From Porphyrobacter sp. CACIAM 03H1 (GTDB lineage Bacteria; Pseudomonadota; Alphaproteobacteria; Sphingomonadales; Sphingomonadaceae), in contig NZ_CP021378.1 of NCBI RefSeq assembly GCF_002215495.1, forward strand, positions 2,604,764 through 2,668,763: DNA of 64,000 nucleotides. The letters run 5' to 3'. The notes under the pieces are model-generated. The model was not told the DNA's origin and made no database searches. It was given only the letters and a program-made list of their open reading frames with translations. Below, in pieces: positions 44,106 through 52,327 of this stretch (position 1 is the stretch's first letter; every line of letters begins with the position of its first letter). The translations under genes were made by a program, and so were the position numbers.

Positions 44106-44681
44106 GTGCCCGACGGCCGGCACGAGCGCAGCCGATCCAGCAGGGCGCGGATCGTGGCGGCGATGCTCGAACTTGTCGCCAGAGGCGAGTTTGCGCCGGG
44201 CGCGGCGCAGGTGGCCGAAGCCGCGGGCGTGGGCCTGCGATCGGTGTTCCGCCATTTCAAGGACATGGACGCGCTCTATCGCGAGATGACCGAGGCAATC
44301 GAGATCGAGGTCCTGCCGATGCTGCTCCGCCCGCCCGAGGGGGCGACGTGGCAGCAGCGCCTGTTCGACCTCGCCACGCGCCGGGCGCGAATCTTCGAGA
44401 CGATCATGCCCTACCGGGTCTCGGCCGATCTGAGGCGGTTCGAATCGCCCTATCTGATGGAGGACCATCGCCGCCTGCTCAGGCTCGAGCGCGAGGCGCT
44501 GGAGGCCCACCTGCCGGAGGCCGTGCGCGCCGATGCGGCAGGGGCGCAGGCGCTCGACATTATTCTCGGCTTCGGCACCTGGCGGGCGCTGCGTCAGGAC
44601 AAGGGCCTCGGCGCGCAGGACGCGGCAGCGGTGGTGCGGCGGCTGCTGGCGGATGCCGTCGCGCGGTGGCCCGACGCATGA
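44106..44681 (+). CDS. TetR-family regulator upstream of the FGE/sulfatase genes
   Basis: 191 aa with a GTG start at 44106. The helix-turn-helix (AAQVAEAAGVGLRSVFRHFKDMDALYREM) follows a basic N-terminus. The C-terminal domain is helical. Its TGA overlaps the ATG of the formylglycine-generating enzyme (ATGA), so regulator and enzyme are translationally coupled. It may repress the sulfatase/dehalogenase operon. The frame is open a little upstream; the exact start is uncertain. Confidence 0.82.
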   Translation: MPDGRHERSRSSRARIVAAMLELVARGEFAPGAAQVAEAAGVGLRSVFRHFKDMDALYREMTEAIEIEVLPMLLRPPEGATWQQRLFDLATRRARIFETIMPYRVSADLRRFESPYLMEDHRRLLRLEREALEAHLPEAVRADAAGAQALDIILGFGTWRALRQDKGLGAQDAAAVVRRLLADAVARWPDA

Positions 44682-45607
44682 TCGGGCGCGGTGCCCTTGC
44701 CGCCTTGGCTGCATCCGGCCTGACGCTCGCCGCCTGTGGCGACACGGACGCGCCTGCCACTGCGGCGAAGGCCTGCACCGGCATGGTCGAGGATGGCATG
44801 GTGTGGGTGCCGCCCGGCTCCTTCGTGATGGGGGAAGACCCCCGCTATCCCGAGGAAGGGCCGCCCCGCACCGTGGCGGTCGAAGGCTTCTGGATCGACG
44901 TCCACGAGGTCACCAACGCGCAGTTCGCGGCCTTCGTCGCAGCGACCGGCTATATCACGATGGCGGAGCGCGCACCGCCCCCGCTCACAGGCGCGCCTCC
45001 CGAGATGCTCCAGCCGGGCTCGGCGGTGTTCCGGTTGCCGACACCCGATGATCCGGCGTGGTGGCGCTGGGCGCCGGGCGCACAGTGGCGCCGCCCCGAA
45101 GGCGGGACGGCAGGCATCGCCGGGCAGGACCGCCACCCCGTCGTCCAGATCGCCTACGAGGACGCCGAGGCTTATGCCCGCTGGGCGGGCAAGCGGCTGC
45201 CCGACGAGGTCCAGTGGGAATATGCCGCAAGGGCAGGCGCGCCCGCCCTGCCCGAGCCGGTCGACGGCGAAGGCACGCCTCAGGCGAATTACTATCAGGG
45301 CGTGTTTCCCGCCCGCGACCTTGGAAGCGACGGCTTCACCGGGCGGGCACCGGTGGGGTGCTTTGCGCCCAACGCCTTCGGGCTGCACGACATGATCGGC
45401 AATGTCTGGGAGTGGACAAGTTCGTCCGGCGACCGGGCCGATGCGGGCGAGCCGGTGGGCGTCATCAAGGGCGGTTCGTTCCTGTGCGCCGCCAATTACT
45501 GCGCCCGTTACCGCCCCGCCGCGCGCCAGTTCCAGGAGCGCGGTCTCGGCACGGATCACATCGGGTTCCGGCTGATCGACACTGCGCGGCCCGCTCCGGG
45601 GGATTGA
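44678..45607 (+). CDS. Formylglycine-generating enzyme, predicted lipoprotein
   Basis: 309 aa. The signal peptide MIGRGALAALAASGLTLAAC ends in a lipobox with Cys20. The rest is the FGE-sulfatase fold: GMVWVPPGSFVMGEDPRYPEEGP, FWIDVHEVTNAQFAAFV, KRLPDEVQWEYAARAG, and the active-site copper cysteines Cys270 and Cys275 in GGSFLCAANYCARYRPAAR. Presence of both cysteines indicates the oxygen-dependent type that converts Cys to formylglycine in CxPSR sulfatases. The sulfatase at 46990 has that motif. Export of the enzyme is unusual in bacteria. Confidence 0.9.
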   Translation: MIGRGALAALAASGLTLAACGDTDAPATAAKACTGMVEDGMVWVPPGSFVMGEDPRYPEEGPPRTVAVEGFWIDVHEVTNAQFAAFVAATGYITMAERAPPPLTGAPPEMLQPGSAVFRLPTPDDPAWWRWAPGAQWRRPEGGTAGIAGQDRHPVVQIAYEDAEAYARWAGKRLPDEVQWEYAARAGAPALPEPVDGEGTPQANYYQGVFPARDLGSDGFTGRAPVGCFAPNAFGLHDMIGNVWEWTSSSGDRADAGEPVGVIKGGSFLCAANYCARYRPAARQFQERGLGTDHIGFRLIDTARPAPGD

Positions 45608-45668
45608 CCTTAAGCCGGGATAATGACATTTAGGGTGCCAATTTCATGAGCGATGGGGGAGAGCCGTC

Positions 45669-46577
45669 ATGAAAGTTCTGCGCACGCCGGATGCCGCCTT
45701 CGCCGGGATAGCTGACTTCCCCTTCGCGCCGCATTATTGCGAGATCCGCGACCCCGCGAGCGGAACGCCCTTGCGGGTCCACTACATCGACGAAGGCCCG
45801 CGCGAAGCGCCCGTGGTGCTGATGATGCACGGCGAGCCGACCTGGTCCTATCTCTACCGCCACATGATCGGGCCCGTGGCCGAGGCCGGCTTCCGAGTTG
45901 TGGCGCCCGATCTTGTCGGATTCGGCAAGTCGGACAAGCCAGCGGCCAAGAGCGACTACAGCTATGCCGCCCATGTCGCGTGGATGCGGCAATGGCTCGA
46001 GGCGCTCGATCTCGCGCGCATCACCCTCGCTTGCCAGGACTGGGGATCGCTCGTCGGACTGCGGCTGGTGGCGGCAATGCCCGAACGGTTCTCGGGCGTG
46101 GTGCTGTCCAACGGCGGCCTGCCCGAAGGCGGCCCCGCCCCCCGCGCCTTCGCGATCTGGCGCGCCTTCTCCAAGTGGAGCCCGCTGTTCCCGATCGGCA
46201 GGATCGTCAACAAGGGGACCAAGCGCGGCCTCTCCCCGCAAGAGATCGCCGCCTATGACGCGCCCTTCCCCGATGCCCGCTACAAGGCGGGAGCGCGGAT
46301 CTTCCCGAGCTTCGTTCCCTTTGAAGGCAACCGCGCGGTGCCCGACCAGAAGGCGGCGTGGGAGGTGCTCGACCGCTGGGACAAACCCTTCCTTTGCGCC
46401 TTCTCCGACGGCGATCCGATCACCCGCACCGGCGAGACACGCTTCATCGGCCGCGTCCCCGGCACCGCAGGGCAGAAGCACCGCACGTTGAAGGGCGGGC
46501 ATTTCATCCAGGAGGACGACCCGCAGGGCTTCGTCGCCGCCATTCTCGAGGTCGCACGCCAGGGAGCGCCGCAATGA
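45669..46577 (+). CDS. Haloalkane dehalogenase
   Basis: 302 aa alpha/beta-hydrolase. The nucleophile Asp124 with adjacent halide-binding Trp125 sits in ACQDWGSLVGLR, the oxyanion loop is MHGEPTWSYLYR, the acid Asp247/249 is in AFSDGDPI and the base His278 in GGHFIQED. The acid after strand 7 fits subfamily I (DhlA-like). It would hydrolyse haloalkanes to alcohols, halide and proton in the cytoplasm. Its stop overlaps the DUF1330 start (ATGA). The natural substrate is unknown. Confidence 0.88.
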   Translation: MKVLRTPDAAFAGIADFPFAPHYCEIRDPASGTPLRVHYIDEGPREAPVVLMMHGEPTWSYLYRHMIGPVAEAGFRVVAPDLVGFGKSDKPAAKSDYSYAAHVAWMRQWLEALDLARITLACQDWGSLVGLRLVAAMPERFSGVVLSNGGLPEGGPAPRAFAIWRAFSKWSPLFPIGRIVNKGTKRGLSPQEIAAYDAPFPDARYKAGARIFPSFVPFEGNRAVPDQKAAWEVLDRWDKPFLCAFSDGDPITRTGETRFIGRVPGTAGQKHRTLKGGHFIQEDDPQGFVAAILEVARQGAPQ

Positions 46578-46993
46578 ACGTCACCAACGCCCTCCACCCC
46601 GCGCCCGAACAGGCGATGGCCTTCTTCGCCGCCGACGACGGGCAGCCCATGTGCATGGTCAATCTCCTGAGGTTCAGGGACAAGGCCGCCTATGCCGACG
46701 GTTCCGAGCCGGAGCTCTCAGGGCGCGAGGCCTACATGCGCTATGCCGCAGGCGTGAACGCCTGCCTTGCGGCGGTGGGGGGCAAGGTGCGCTTCAGCGG
46801 CGCCGTGACCGGGCTGCTGCTCGGCGAGGTCGAGGAGCTGTGGGACATGGTGGCGATCGCGGAATACCCCTCGCGCAAGGCGATGATGGCGATGGTGCAA
46901 TCGCCCGAATACCAGGCGATCACCAGGCACCGCGATGCGGGGTTGGCGGGCCAGCTCAACATCTGCACCCGGGCCGGAGCCACGGGCGCGTGA
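46574..46993 (+). CDS. DUF1330-family ferredoxin-like-fold protein
   Basis: 139 aa. The pattern MCMVNLLRFRDKAAYADGS, LSGREAYMRYAAGVNACLAA, DMVAIAEYPSRKAMMAMVQSPE is typical of dimeric alpha/beta-barrel DUF1330 proteins. No catalytic role is established for this family. It overlaps both neighbours by 4 bp (ATGA with dehalogenase, GTGA with sulfatase), so it is translated in a tight operon. Confidence 0.85.
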   Translation: MNVTNALHPAPEQAMAFFAADDGQPMCMVNLLRFRDKAAYADGSEPELSGREAYMRYAAGVNACLAAVGGKVRFSGAVTGLLLGEVEELWDMVAIAEYPSRKAMMAMVQSPEYQAITRHRDAGLAGQLNICTRAGATGA

Positions 46994-48657
46994 GGCGCTG
47001 GGTCAAGGGTGCGCTCGGCACGCTGGCGGCGCTCGCAGTGCTGGGCGCAGCGGGCTATCACTTCCGCACCGATCTGGCGCTCGCCTTCGTGCGCTGGCGC
47101 AGCGCGCAGGACATCGCGGCCACCCGCCCGGTGCCGTGGCAGCAGGGCCCCGCCACCCCCGCCGCGCCCCCGTCCGAGCGGCCGCCCAACATCGTCTTCA
47201 TCCTGTTCGACGATCTCGGGATGAACGACCTGTCGACCTTCGGCGGCGGGATCGCCGGGGGACGGATCAAGACCCCGAACATCGACCGTCTTGCGGCAGA
47301 TGGCGCGATCTTCACCCAGGCCTATGCCGGCAACGCCACCTGCTCGCCTTCGCGCGCGCAGTTGATGACGGGGCGCTATGCCACCCGCACCGGGTTCGAG
47401 TTCACCCCGACGCCCCCCGGCTTTGCCCGCGTCGTATCGATGGTCTCGGCCGATCTCGCCCCCGATCGCCCGCCGGTCGTCTACGATGCCGCAGCCGAGG
47501 CCGCGGCCCCGCCTTTCGAGGAACAGGGCCTGCCGCCCGAGGAAGTGACGCTGGCCGAGGTGCTCAAGACCCGGGGTTACCACACGGTCCACATCGGCAA
47601 GTGGCACCTCGGCAACGCGCCGCGCTTCCACCCCAATGCGCAAGGCTTTGACGAGAGCCTCAACATGGACGGCATGCTGCACCTGCCCGAGGATCATCCG
47701 GACGCGGTCAATGCGCGGCTTGAATTCGATCCCATCGACCACTTCCTGTGGGCCTCGGGCCATTTCGTCACCAGCTACAACGGCGGCGAGAAATTCGCTC
47801 CCGGCGGCTATCTCGCCGATTACTGGACCGACGAGAGCCTGAAGGTGATTGAGGCCAACCGCAACCGGCCCTTCTTCCTCTATCTGGCCCACTGGGGCGT
47901 GCATTCGCCCTTGCAGGCGACGCGCGAGGATTATGACGCTGTCGGCGACATCGCGCCGCACCGGGTCAGGGTCTATGCGGCGATGATGCGTGCGCTCGAC
48001 CGCAGCGTGGGGCGGATCATGGCCAAGCTCGAGGCCGAGGGGCTGGCTGAGAACACGCTTGTGGTGATCTCGTCCGACAACGGCGCGCCGGGTTATGTCG
48101 GGATCGACCGGGTCAACGCGCCGTTCCGCGGCGGCAAGGGGTCCTTCTTCGAAGGCGGCATCCGGGTCCCGCTGTTTGCCCGCTGGCCGGCGCGGATCGC
48201 CCCGGGGACGAAGGTTCCGCTGCCGGTCGGGCAGGTCGACGTCATGCCGACGCTGGCCGCCGTGGCCGGGGCGCCCCTGCCCAAGGGCGTCACGATCGAC
48301 GGGCGCAACCTGCTCCCCGCGCTGACCGGCCAGGGAACACCCGAACGCGCCGATGCGCCGCTGTTCTGGAGCAGCGGCTATTACAAGGCCGTGCGCGCCG
48401 GGAACTGGAAGCTGCAGGTCAACGGCAGGCAGAACAAGGTCTGGCTCTACGACCTCGCCGCCGATCCGACCGAGACCAGGAACCTCGCCGCCGCGCAGCC
48501 GGCCAAGCGCGCCGAACTCGAGAGGCTCCTTGCTGCGCACGAACGCGGCCGCAAGGCGCCGCTCTATGCCAGCACCTTCGAGACTCCCGTCTCGATCGAC
48601 CGGACAATGGCCGAGCCCTTCGACCCGCGCGGCGAGTGGATCTACTGGCCCAACTGA
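46990..48657 (+). CDS. Type I sulfatase, membrane-anchored
   Basis: 555 aa with GTG start at 46990 overlapping the upstream stop. An N-terminal transmembrane anchor (about 6-24) precedes the arylsulfatase core. Metal site Asp-Asp in IVFILFDDLGMND, catalytic Cys118 in ATCSPSRAQLMTGRY (to be converted to formylglycine), and GKWHLG and SSDNGAP motifs are present. It hydrolyses sulfate esters in the periplasm. Its activator FGE is encoded three genes upstream in the same direction. The end overlaps the convergent GH16 gene by 16 bp. Confidence 0.93.
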   Translation: MRRWVKGALGTLAALAVLGAAGYHFRTDLALAFVRWRSAQDIAATRPVPWQQGPATPAAPPSERPPNIVFILFDDLGMNDLSTFGGGIAGGRIKTPNIDRLAADGAIFTQAYAGNATCSPSRAQLMTGRYATRTGFEFTPTPPGFARVVSMVSADLAPDRPPVVYDAAAEAAAPPFEEQGLPPEEVTLAEVLKTRGYHTVHIGKWHLGNAPRFHPNAQGFDESLNMDGMLHLPEDHPDAVNARLEFDPIDHFLWASGHFVTSYNGGEKFAPGGYLADYWTDESLKVIEANRNRPFFLYLAHWGVHSPLQATREDYDAVGDIAPHRVRVYAAMMRALDRSVGRIMAKLEAEGLAENTLVVISSDNGAPGYVGIDRVNAPFRGGKGSFFEGGIRVPLFARWPARIAPGTKVPLPVGQVDVMPTLAAVAGAPLPKGVTIDGRNLLPALTGQGTPERADAPLFWSSGYYKAVRAGNWKLQVNGRQNKVWLYDLAADPTETRNLAAAQPAKRAELERLLAAHERGRKAPLYASTFETPVSIDRTMAEPFDPRGEWIYWPN

Positions 48658-49964
48658 CCGGCCCCGCGCCAGACCGTGAAGGCCCGGATCCGCATCGCGC
48701 CGCTTCCGCCGGTGAACGCGCCTTCGTGCTTCACCGCGACATTCATCAGCGGGAACCAGGTCACGCCGGCGAAGGGGTTGACGGCCTGATAGACCTCGGT
48801 GCCGTCAACGAACCAAGTGATAAAGTCGGGCGCGATGTCGACGGCATAGCGGTGATAGCCGTCTGACATTCCGCTGATCGCGTAGAAGCGCCTCGCATCG
48901 ATCCGGAGGGGCACGGTGAAGCGGCGCTTTCCGTCCGCGCCGCCATGCAGGTTCGCGCTGATGTCGCGCGCGAAGTTCCAGTCGGGCGAATCGCCGAAGC
49001 CTTCATAGACGTCGATCTCCGGCGGCCACCCGCGCGTCGGCAGCAGCCACAGGGCGGGCCAGGCGCCGCGGCGGTCGGGCATCTTCGCCTCCCACTCGTA
49101 CTGGCCGTAAGCGACGTGGGTTGCCGGCATCTTCTCGCCCGTCAGCACCGCCGCCCCGTGTCGCCACATCTCCCCTTCGTGGCGGATCGGACGGTCGAGC
49201 TCTTGACTGCGCAGCACCAGCACGCCCTCTTCCACCGCGATCGGCGCGCGCGGCGCCGCGTGCCGATCGGGATCGAGATAGAGTCCGGTCTCGGCATTGC
49301 CCGGCTGGGTGCGCCCGTGAGGCAGGCGGGTCGAGAACGCCTCCGGTCCGCCCCCGTCGCTCCAGCGCGCACGGGCCGGATTGAGCCGGTAGGCGGGCGT
49401 GCCGGACGCGGCGAAGCGGCGCGGTTCGCGAAAGTCGGCGGTTCGCGCCACCGTCGGCGGCGCGCCCTCCACCGCGCGGATCTGGCCGCGCGGGTCGGCC
49501 ACATGCGCGCCGTCGACGCCCTCGGGGAAATGCAGCTCGAATCGCGCGCCTTCGGGCATGCCGCGCAAGGAGACGCGCACCGTCTGGACGAGCGGATCGC
49601 CGGGACGGAACACCACAACGCCGTCGAGCCGCTCGAAATGCCGGCCCTCGATCGCGCCCCCGGGCAAGCGGCCGTTACGGGTCAGCACCCGCGCGTGGAC
49701 CGTGTTGGGCGTGGGGCGGTCGAGCGTCACGGGAACGTGCACCTCGCGCGCGCCGGGCGCGACGGCGACATCGCCGATGCGCACCCGCGCCCTCGGCGGG
49801 AAGGCCGTGCCGCCGGCAAAGTCGAAATCCGCAAAGGCGCCGTCGGTACGCTGCCCCGGCGGGGGATCGCCGGCGGCATTGGACGAAGTGCCGCTCGCCC
49901 CGCAGGCGACCAGCCAGAGGCCCAGAAGCACCGCCTGCACCTGTCGCCGCACCGCCGCGCCCAT
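48642..49964 (-). CDS. GH16 family glycoside hydrolase lipoprotein
   Basis: 440 aa. The signal peptide ends in a lipobox (LWLVAC). A Calx-beta-like immunoglobulin-type domain (about 55-165) precedes the jelly-roll GH16 catalytic domain, whose motif PPEIDVYEGFG supplies both catalytic glutamates. GH16 enzymes cut beta-glucans and galactans and in exopolysaccharide loci trim polymer length. It is downstream of and adjacent to the nucleotidyltransferase-like gene, on the border between the lasso cluster and the sulfatase operon, so membership in the lasso pathway is doubtful. Confidence 0.83.
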   Translation of the reverse strand: MGAAVRRQVQAVLLGLWLVACGASGTSSNAAGDPPPGQRTDGAFADFDFAGGTAFPPRARVRIGDVAVAPGAREVHVPVTLDRPTPNTVHARVLTRNGRLPGGAIEGRHFERLDGVVVFRPGDPLVQTVRVSLRGMPEGARFELHFPEGVDGAHVADPRGQIRAVEGAPPTVARTADFREPRRFAASGTPAYRLNPARARWSDGGGPEAFSTRLPHGRTQPGNAETGLYLDPDRHAAPRAPIAVEEGVLVLRSQELDRPIRHEGEMWRHGAAVLTGEKMPATHVAYGQYEWEAKMPDRRGAWPALWLLPTRGWPPEIDVYEGFGDSPDWNFARDISANLHGGADGKRRFTVPLRIDARRFYAISGMSDGYHRYAVDIAPDFITWFVDGTEVYQAVNPFAGVTWFPLMNVAVKHEGAFTGGSGAMRIRAFTVWRGAGQLGQ

Positions 49965-51122
49965 CTATCCCTCCACCGGCACGGAGCGCCGAAGAGCCTC
50001 GCTCGCGATCATGCGTGCCGCCTCGCGCGAGAATTCCGCCGCCCGCTGCGCGCCGGGCGAGCCGCTGCACATCGCCCAGAGAATCGCGCGGCGCCTGGGC
50101 CAGAGCGTTGCAGGCGCATGCGGCTCGAACACCATCGCCAGCAGGGCGCTGCGGTGTGCCCATTCGGGCGGCGCGCGGCGCGCAAGAGGCGGGACGAACG
50201 GCAGGCTCACTCCGAAAATCGTCTCGCACAGCGCCACTGCCAGGCCCACCGTGCCGCTCAGCCGCTGGCGGCAGACGAGCTGCGCGAACTGCCGGTGTTC
50301 CTCGGCGCTCATGCCCAGCAACCCTGCCGCCAGGTTGTAGGCATAGCGGGCCGAGGGATGGCGGTGGACCAGTTCCTTGGTGAAGTTGAGCGCGCAGATC
50401 AGCACCGCCTGCGGCCGGTGGGGCACGGCAACCTCCACCTGCCCGACCAGCTCGCGACGGGGATCGCGCAGAAAGGCTCCGATGTCGTGCGGTGGGGGGC
50501 ACCCCGGCTGCTGGAGACGGTGGTGCAGATCGATCACCCCTCCCCCCGCATGATCGAGGTGCACCTCGCCGAGAGGGCCGGTCCACCATGCCGATGTTCC
50601 GGCACGCTGCCGGAAACCCTCGTGCTCGAGCGCCGCCAGCGCAGCCTCGAAGTCGGCTCGCGCAACCAGCAGATCGAGATCGCCCGAACGGCAGAAGAAC
50701 GGATCGCCATGGAGCAGACGATGCTGGAACGGCCCCTTGAAGGCGATGGCGGCGATCCCCGCTCGCGCCAGCACCGGAAAGGCGAGCCGCGCCAGAGCCA
50801 TCACCCGCCCGTTGGCGATCGCCGAACGGGTTCGCGCCGCCTTTGCCGCCTCGGCGACCGGCACGGGCGGCACGAGCCCCGCGCGCTCGAAGCCGCGCAT
50901 ACAGGGCGATGTCATGCGCGCCCGCACTGCCAGAGCAGCAAGACTCGCCGGGCAGGCCGCCTGCCAGCCCGACAGCGCGTGCGCCTCGCCCGTCAGGCTC
51001 GCGCTGCATAACCGGGCTAACGCATCTTGCGCGGTCTCCCACGCCACTGCGGAAGAAGCCGCCCCCTCGTCCGAAATTTTCGCGGCAGAACGGTTTCTAT
51101 CTTGGGTGAGTGCAGCATTCAT
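49965..51122 (-). CDS. Nucleotidyltransferase family protein of the lasso-peptide cluster
   Basis: 385 aa. The nucleotidyltransferase-like core is FKGPFQHRLLHGDPF followed by SGDLDLLVARADFEAAL, with the DLD metal-binding pair; the C-terminal region is helical. This is the uncharacterised NTP_transf_5-type family often found beside lasso peptide and other RiPP clusters. It starts divergently 197 bp from the precursor gene and the GH16 stop/start junction follows directly. A tailoring or immunity role is possible but unproven. Confidence 0.78.
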   Translation of the reverse strand: MNAALTQDRNRSAAKISDEGAASSAVAWETAQDALARLCSASLTGEAHALSGWQAACPASLAALAVRARMTSPCMRGFERAGLVPPVPVAEAAKAARTRSAIANGRVMALARLAFPVLARAGIAAIAFKGPFQHRLLHGDPFFCRSGDLDLLVARADFEAALAALEHEGFRQRAGTSAWWTGPLGEVHLDHAGGGVIDLHHRLQQPGCPPPHDIGAFLRDPRRELVGQVEVAVPHRPQAVLICALNFTKELVHRHPSARYAYNLAAGLLGMSAEEHRQFAQLVCRQRLSGTVGLAVALCETIFGVSLPFVPPLARRAPPEWAHRSALLAMVFEPHAPATLWPRRRAILWAMCSGSPGAQRAAEFSREAARMIASEALRRSVPVEG

Positions 51123-51143
51123 CAGGCGACCCCAGGGTTGAAA

Positions 51144-51166
51144 CCATCGAAATCCGCGATGGATTT
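51144..51166. promoter_or_regulatory. Overlapping inverted repeats in the lasso divergent promoter
   Basis: CCATCG/CGATGG (7-bp spacer) and AAATCC/GGATTT (5-bp spacer) are nested within 23 bp. The site lies 22 bp upstream of the nucleotidyltransferase gene start and about 150 bp before the precursor. A second pair CCTGCA/TGCAGG at 51268-51287 lies in the precursor 5' region. These are candidate regulator or leader hairpin sites. Confidence 0.4.
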
Positions 51167-51318
51167 ACGATAGGGGTGTGCGAGCCGAATTAAATAACGT
51201 GCTTTATCCTGCCGCCATTCGCGGACTGGCATGAAGTGCTTGAATATTCGCCCACTCCTTTCGCATTCCTGCAGCATCCCATGCAGGGAGTGATCAAAGT
51301 TGCCAAAGGAGGAAGTCA

Positions 51319-51477
51319 ATGAACAATAGAGCCTATAACGCCCCCGAACTTGAAGAACTGGGCACCTTCGAGAAGCTGACCCAGGCCAGCGGTTGCCCGG
51401 ATGCGCTCGATGCGAGCTTCCCGGCCGGAACGCCTTTCGGCGATCTGACCTGCGGGGCCGAGGACGGCCTTTCCTGA
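51319..51477 (+). CDS. Lasso peptide precursor (A gene)
   Basis: 52 aa, ATG 6 bases after AGGAGG. The leader (1-22) has the RRE recognition pattern Tyr6-x2-Pro9-x-Leu11-x3-Gly15 and ends with Thr21 at the conserved penultimate position. The predicted core (23-52) is 30 residues: Ala1, Ser2, Gly3, Cys4, Pro5, Asp6, Ala7, Leu8, Asp9, then a 21-residue tail with Cys23 and a terminal Ser30. Ala1 to Asp9 predicts a nine-residue macrolactam. Ring Cys4 and tail Cys23 could form a disulfide. An alternative Gly25 start would give a seven-residue ring to the same Asp. The leader alignment favours Ala1. Confidence 0.92.
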   Translation: MNNRAYNAPELEELGTFEKLTQASGCPDALDASFPAGTPFGDLTCGAEDGLS

Positions 51478-51608
51478 TCGACGAGTCCCGGCGGGTGGTC
51501 CCGGGCTTGCAGGCATCGCCTGTGTCCGGCGCCCCCGCCACACTTCTGCGGCAAGGCATGGGGGTGCCGTCCGGTTGCGGGCGGCGTCATGCACGTAAAG
51601 GAACTGCG
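51478..51608 (+). other. Spacer between precursor and processing genes
   Basis: 131 bp, no ORF. It contains GC-rich potential hairpins (CCCGGCGGG near 51488; CGGCGCCCCCGCC near 51526) that may act as an attenuator raising precursor over enzyme expression, as is common in lasso operons. No clear T-run is present. Confidence 0.4.
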
Positions 51609-51896
51609 ATGGAGAAAATCGCTCACGACCTGCTTGTCACCAGCGACCCCGAGGTGGTTGACTGCGTGCTGGGCGACGGCTCGGCGCTGCTCAATCTGCG
51701 CACCAACATCTATTACAGCCTCAACGAGGTCGGCACCTATGTCTGGCATGCCATTGGCCAGCCGGTCCCCTTCGGCAACCTCGTGAAGCGGGTGGCGACG
51801 GAATATGCCGCGCCCGCCGATCAGGTCGAGAAGGACCTCGCGCGGCTCGTGGCGAGACTGGACGAGGCCGGGCTGGTGACATGCAGCCACCGCTAA
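51609..51896 (+). CDS. Lasso peptide B1 protein (PqqD-like RRE)
   Basis: 95 aa from the ATG at 51609 (AAAGGA 9 bases upstream). The stand-alone RRE has LVTSDPEVVDCVLGDGSALLNLRTNIYYSLNEVG in overlapping pieces, with the typical YYSLNEVGTYVW strand-helix junction and a helical C-terminus. It binds the leader Tyr-Pro-Leu motif and delivers the precursor to the B2 peptidase and cyclase. It overlaps B2 by 16 bp. Confidence 0.92.
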   Translation: MEKIAHDLLVTSDPEVVDCVLGDGSALLNLRTNIYYSLNEVGTYVWHAIGQPVPFGNLVKRVATEYAAPADQVEKDLARLVARLDEAGLVTCSHR

Positions 51897-52327
51897 CGGA
51901 CCGGCAACCCCGCCCGCCGCGTGCTGCAACGCCCTCCGCGCGCCGCACGCTGAAGCGCGATGTACTTTGCCTCGGGACGCTCGTCGTCATGCGCATTGCG
52001 CTTACGCTGGTGGGTTACGCCGCGATCCGCGCCCGGATGCCGCAGCCGACGCCGACTACCGACAGCCATTTCTATGCCCGTCAGCTCGCCCGGAGCATCG
52101 AGCGCCTCGCCCGCTTCGTCCCGCGCGCCTCCTGCCTGACCCAGGCACTGGCCCTGCAATGGCTGCTCGCGCGCGCGGGCCATGCGAGCGAGCTGTTCGT
52201 CGGCGTGCGGCAGGACGCGGCCGGTCGGTTCGCTGCCCATGCTTGGGTCAGCTGCAACCAACGCATCGTGCTCGGGGCGTCGACGACGCCGCTGTCTGAG
52301 TTCACGGTGCTCGCGGAGCGGCGCTGA
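51881..52327 (+). CDS. Lasso peptide B2 leader peptidase (transglutaminase-like)
   Basis: 148 aa. Catalytic Cys85 is in PRASCLTQALALQWLL and His120 in AAHAWVSC. The third member of the triad is not obvious after the His. Residues 1-30 are basic and may be an extension; a later in-frame Met (residue 37) could be the true start. It removes the leader after Thr-Gln so that the core N-terminus can attack Asp9. The stop overlaps the cyclase start (TGATG). Confidence 0.9.
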   Translation: MQPPLTDRQPRPPRAATPSARRTLKRDVLCLGTLVVMRIALTLVGYAAIRARMPQPTPTTDSHFYARQLARSIERLARFVPRASCLTQALALQWLLARAGHASELFVGVRQDAAGRFAAHAWVSCNQRIVLGASTTPLSEFTVLAERR

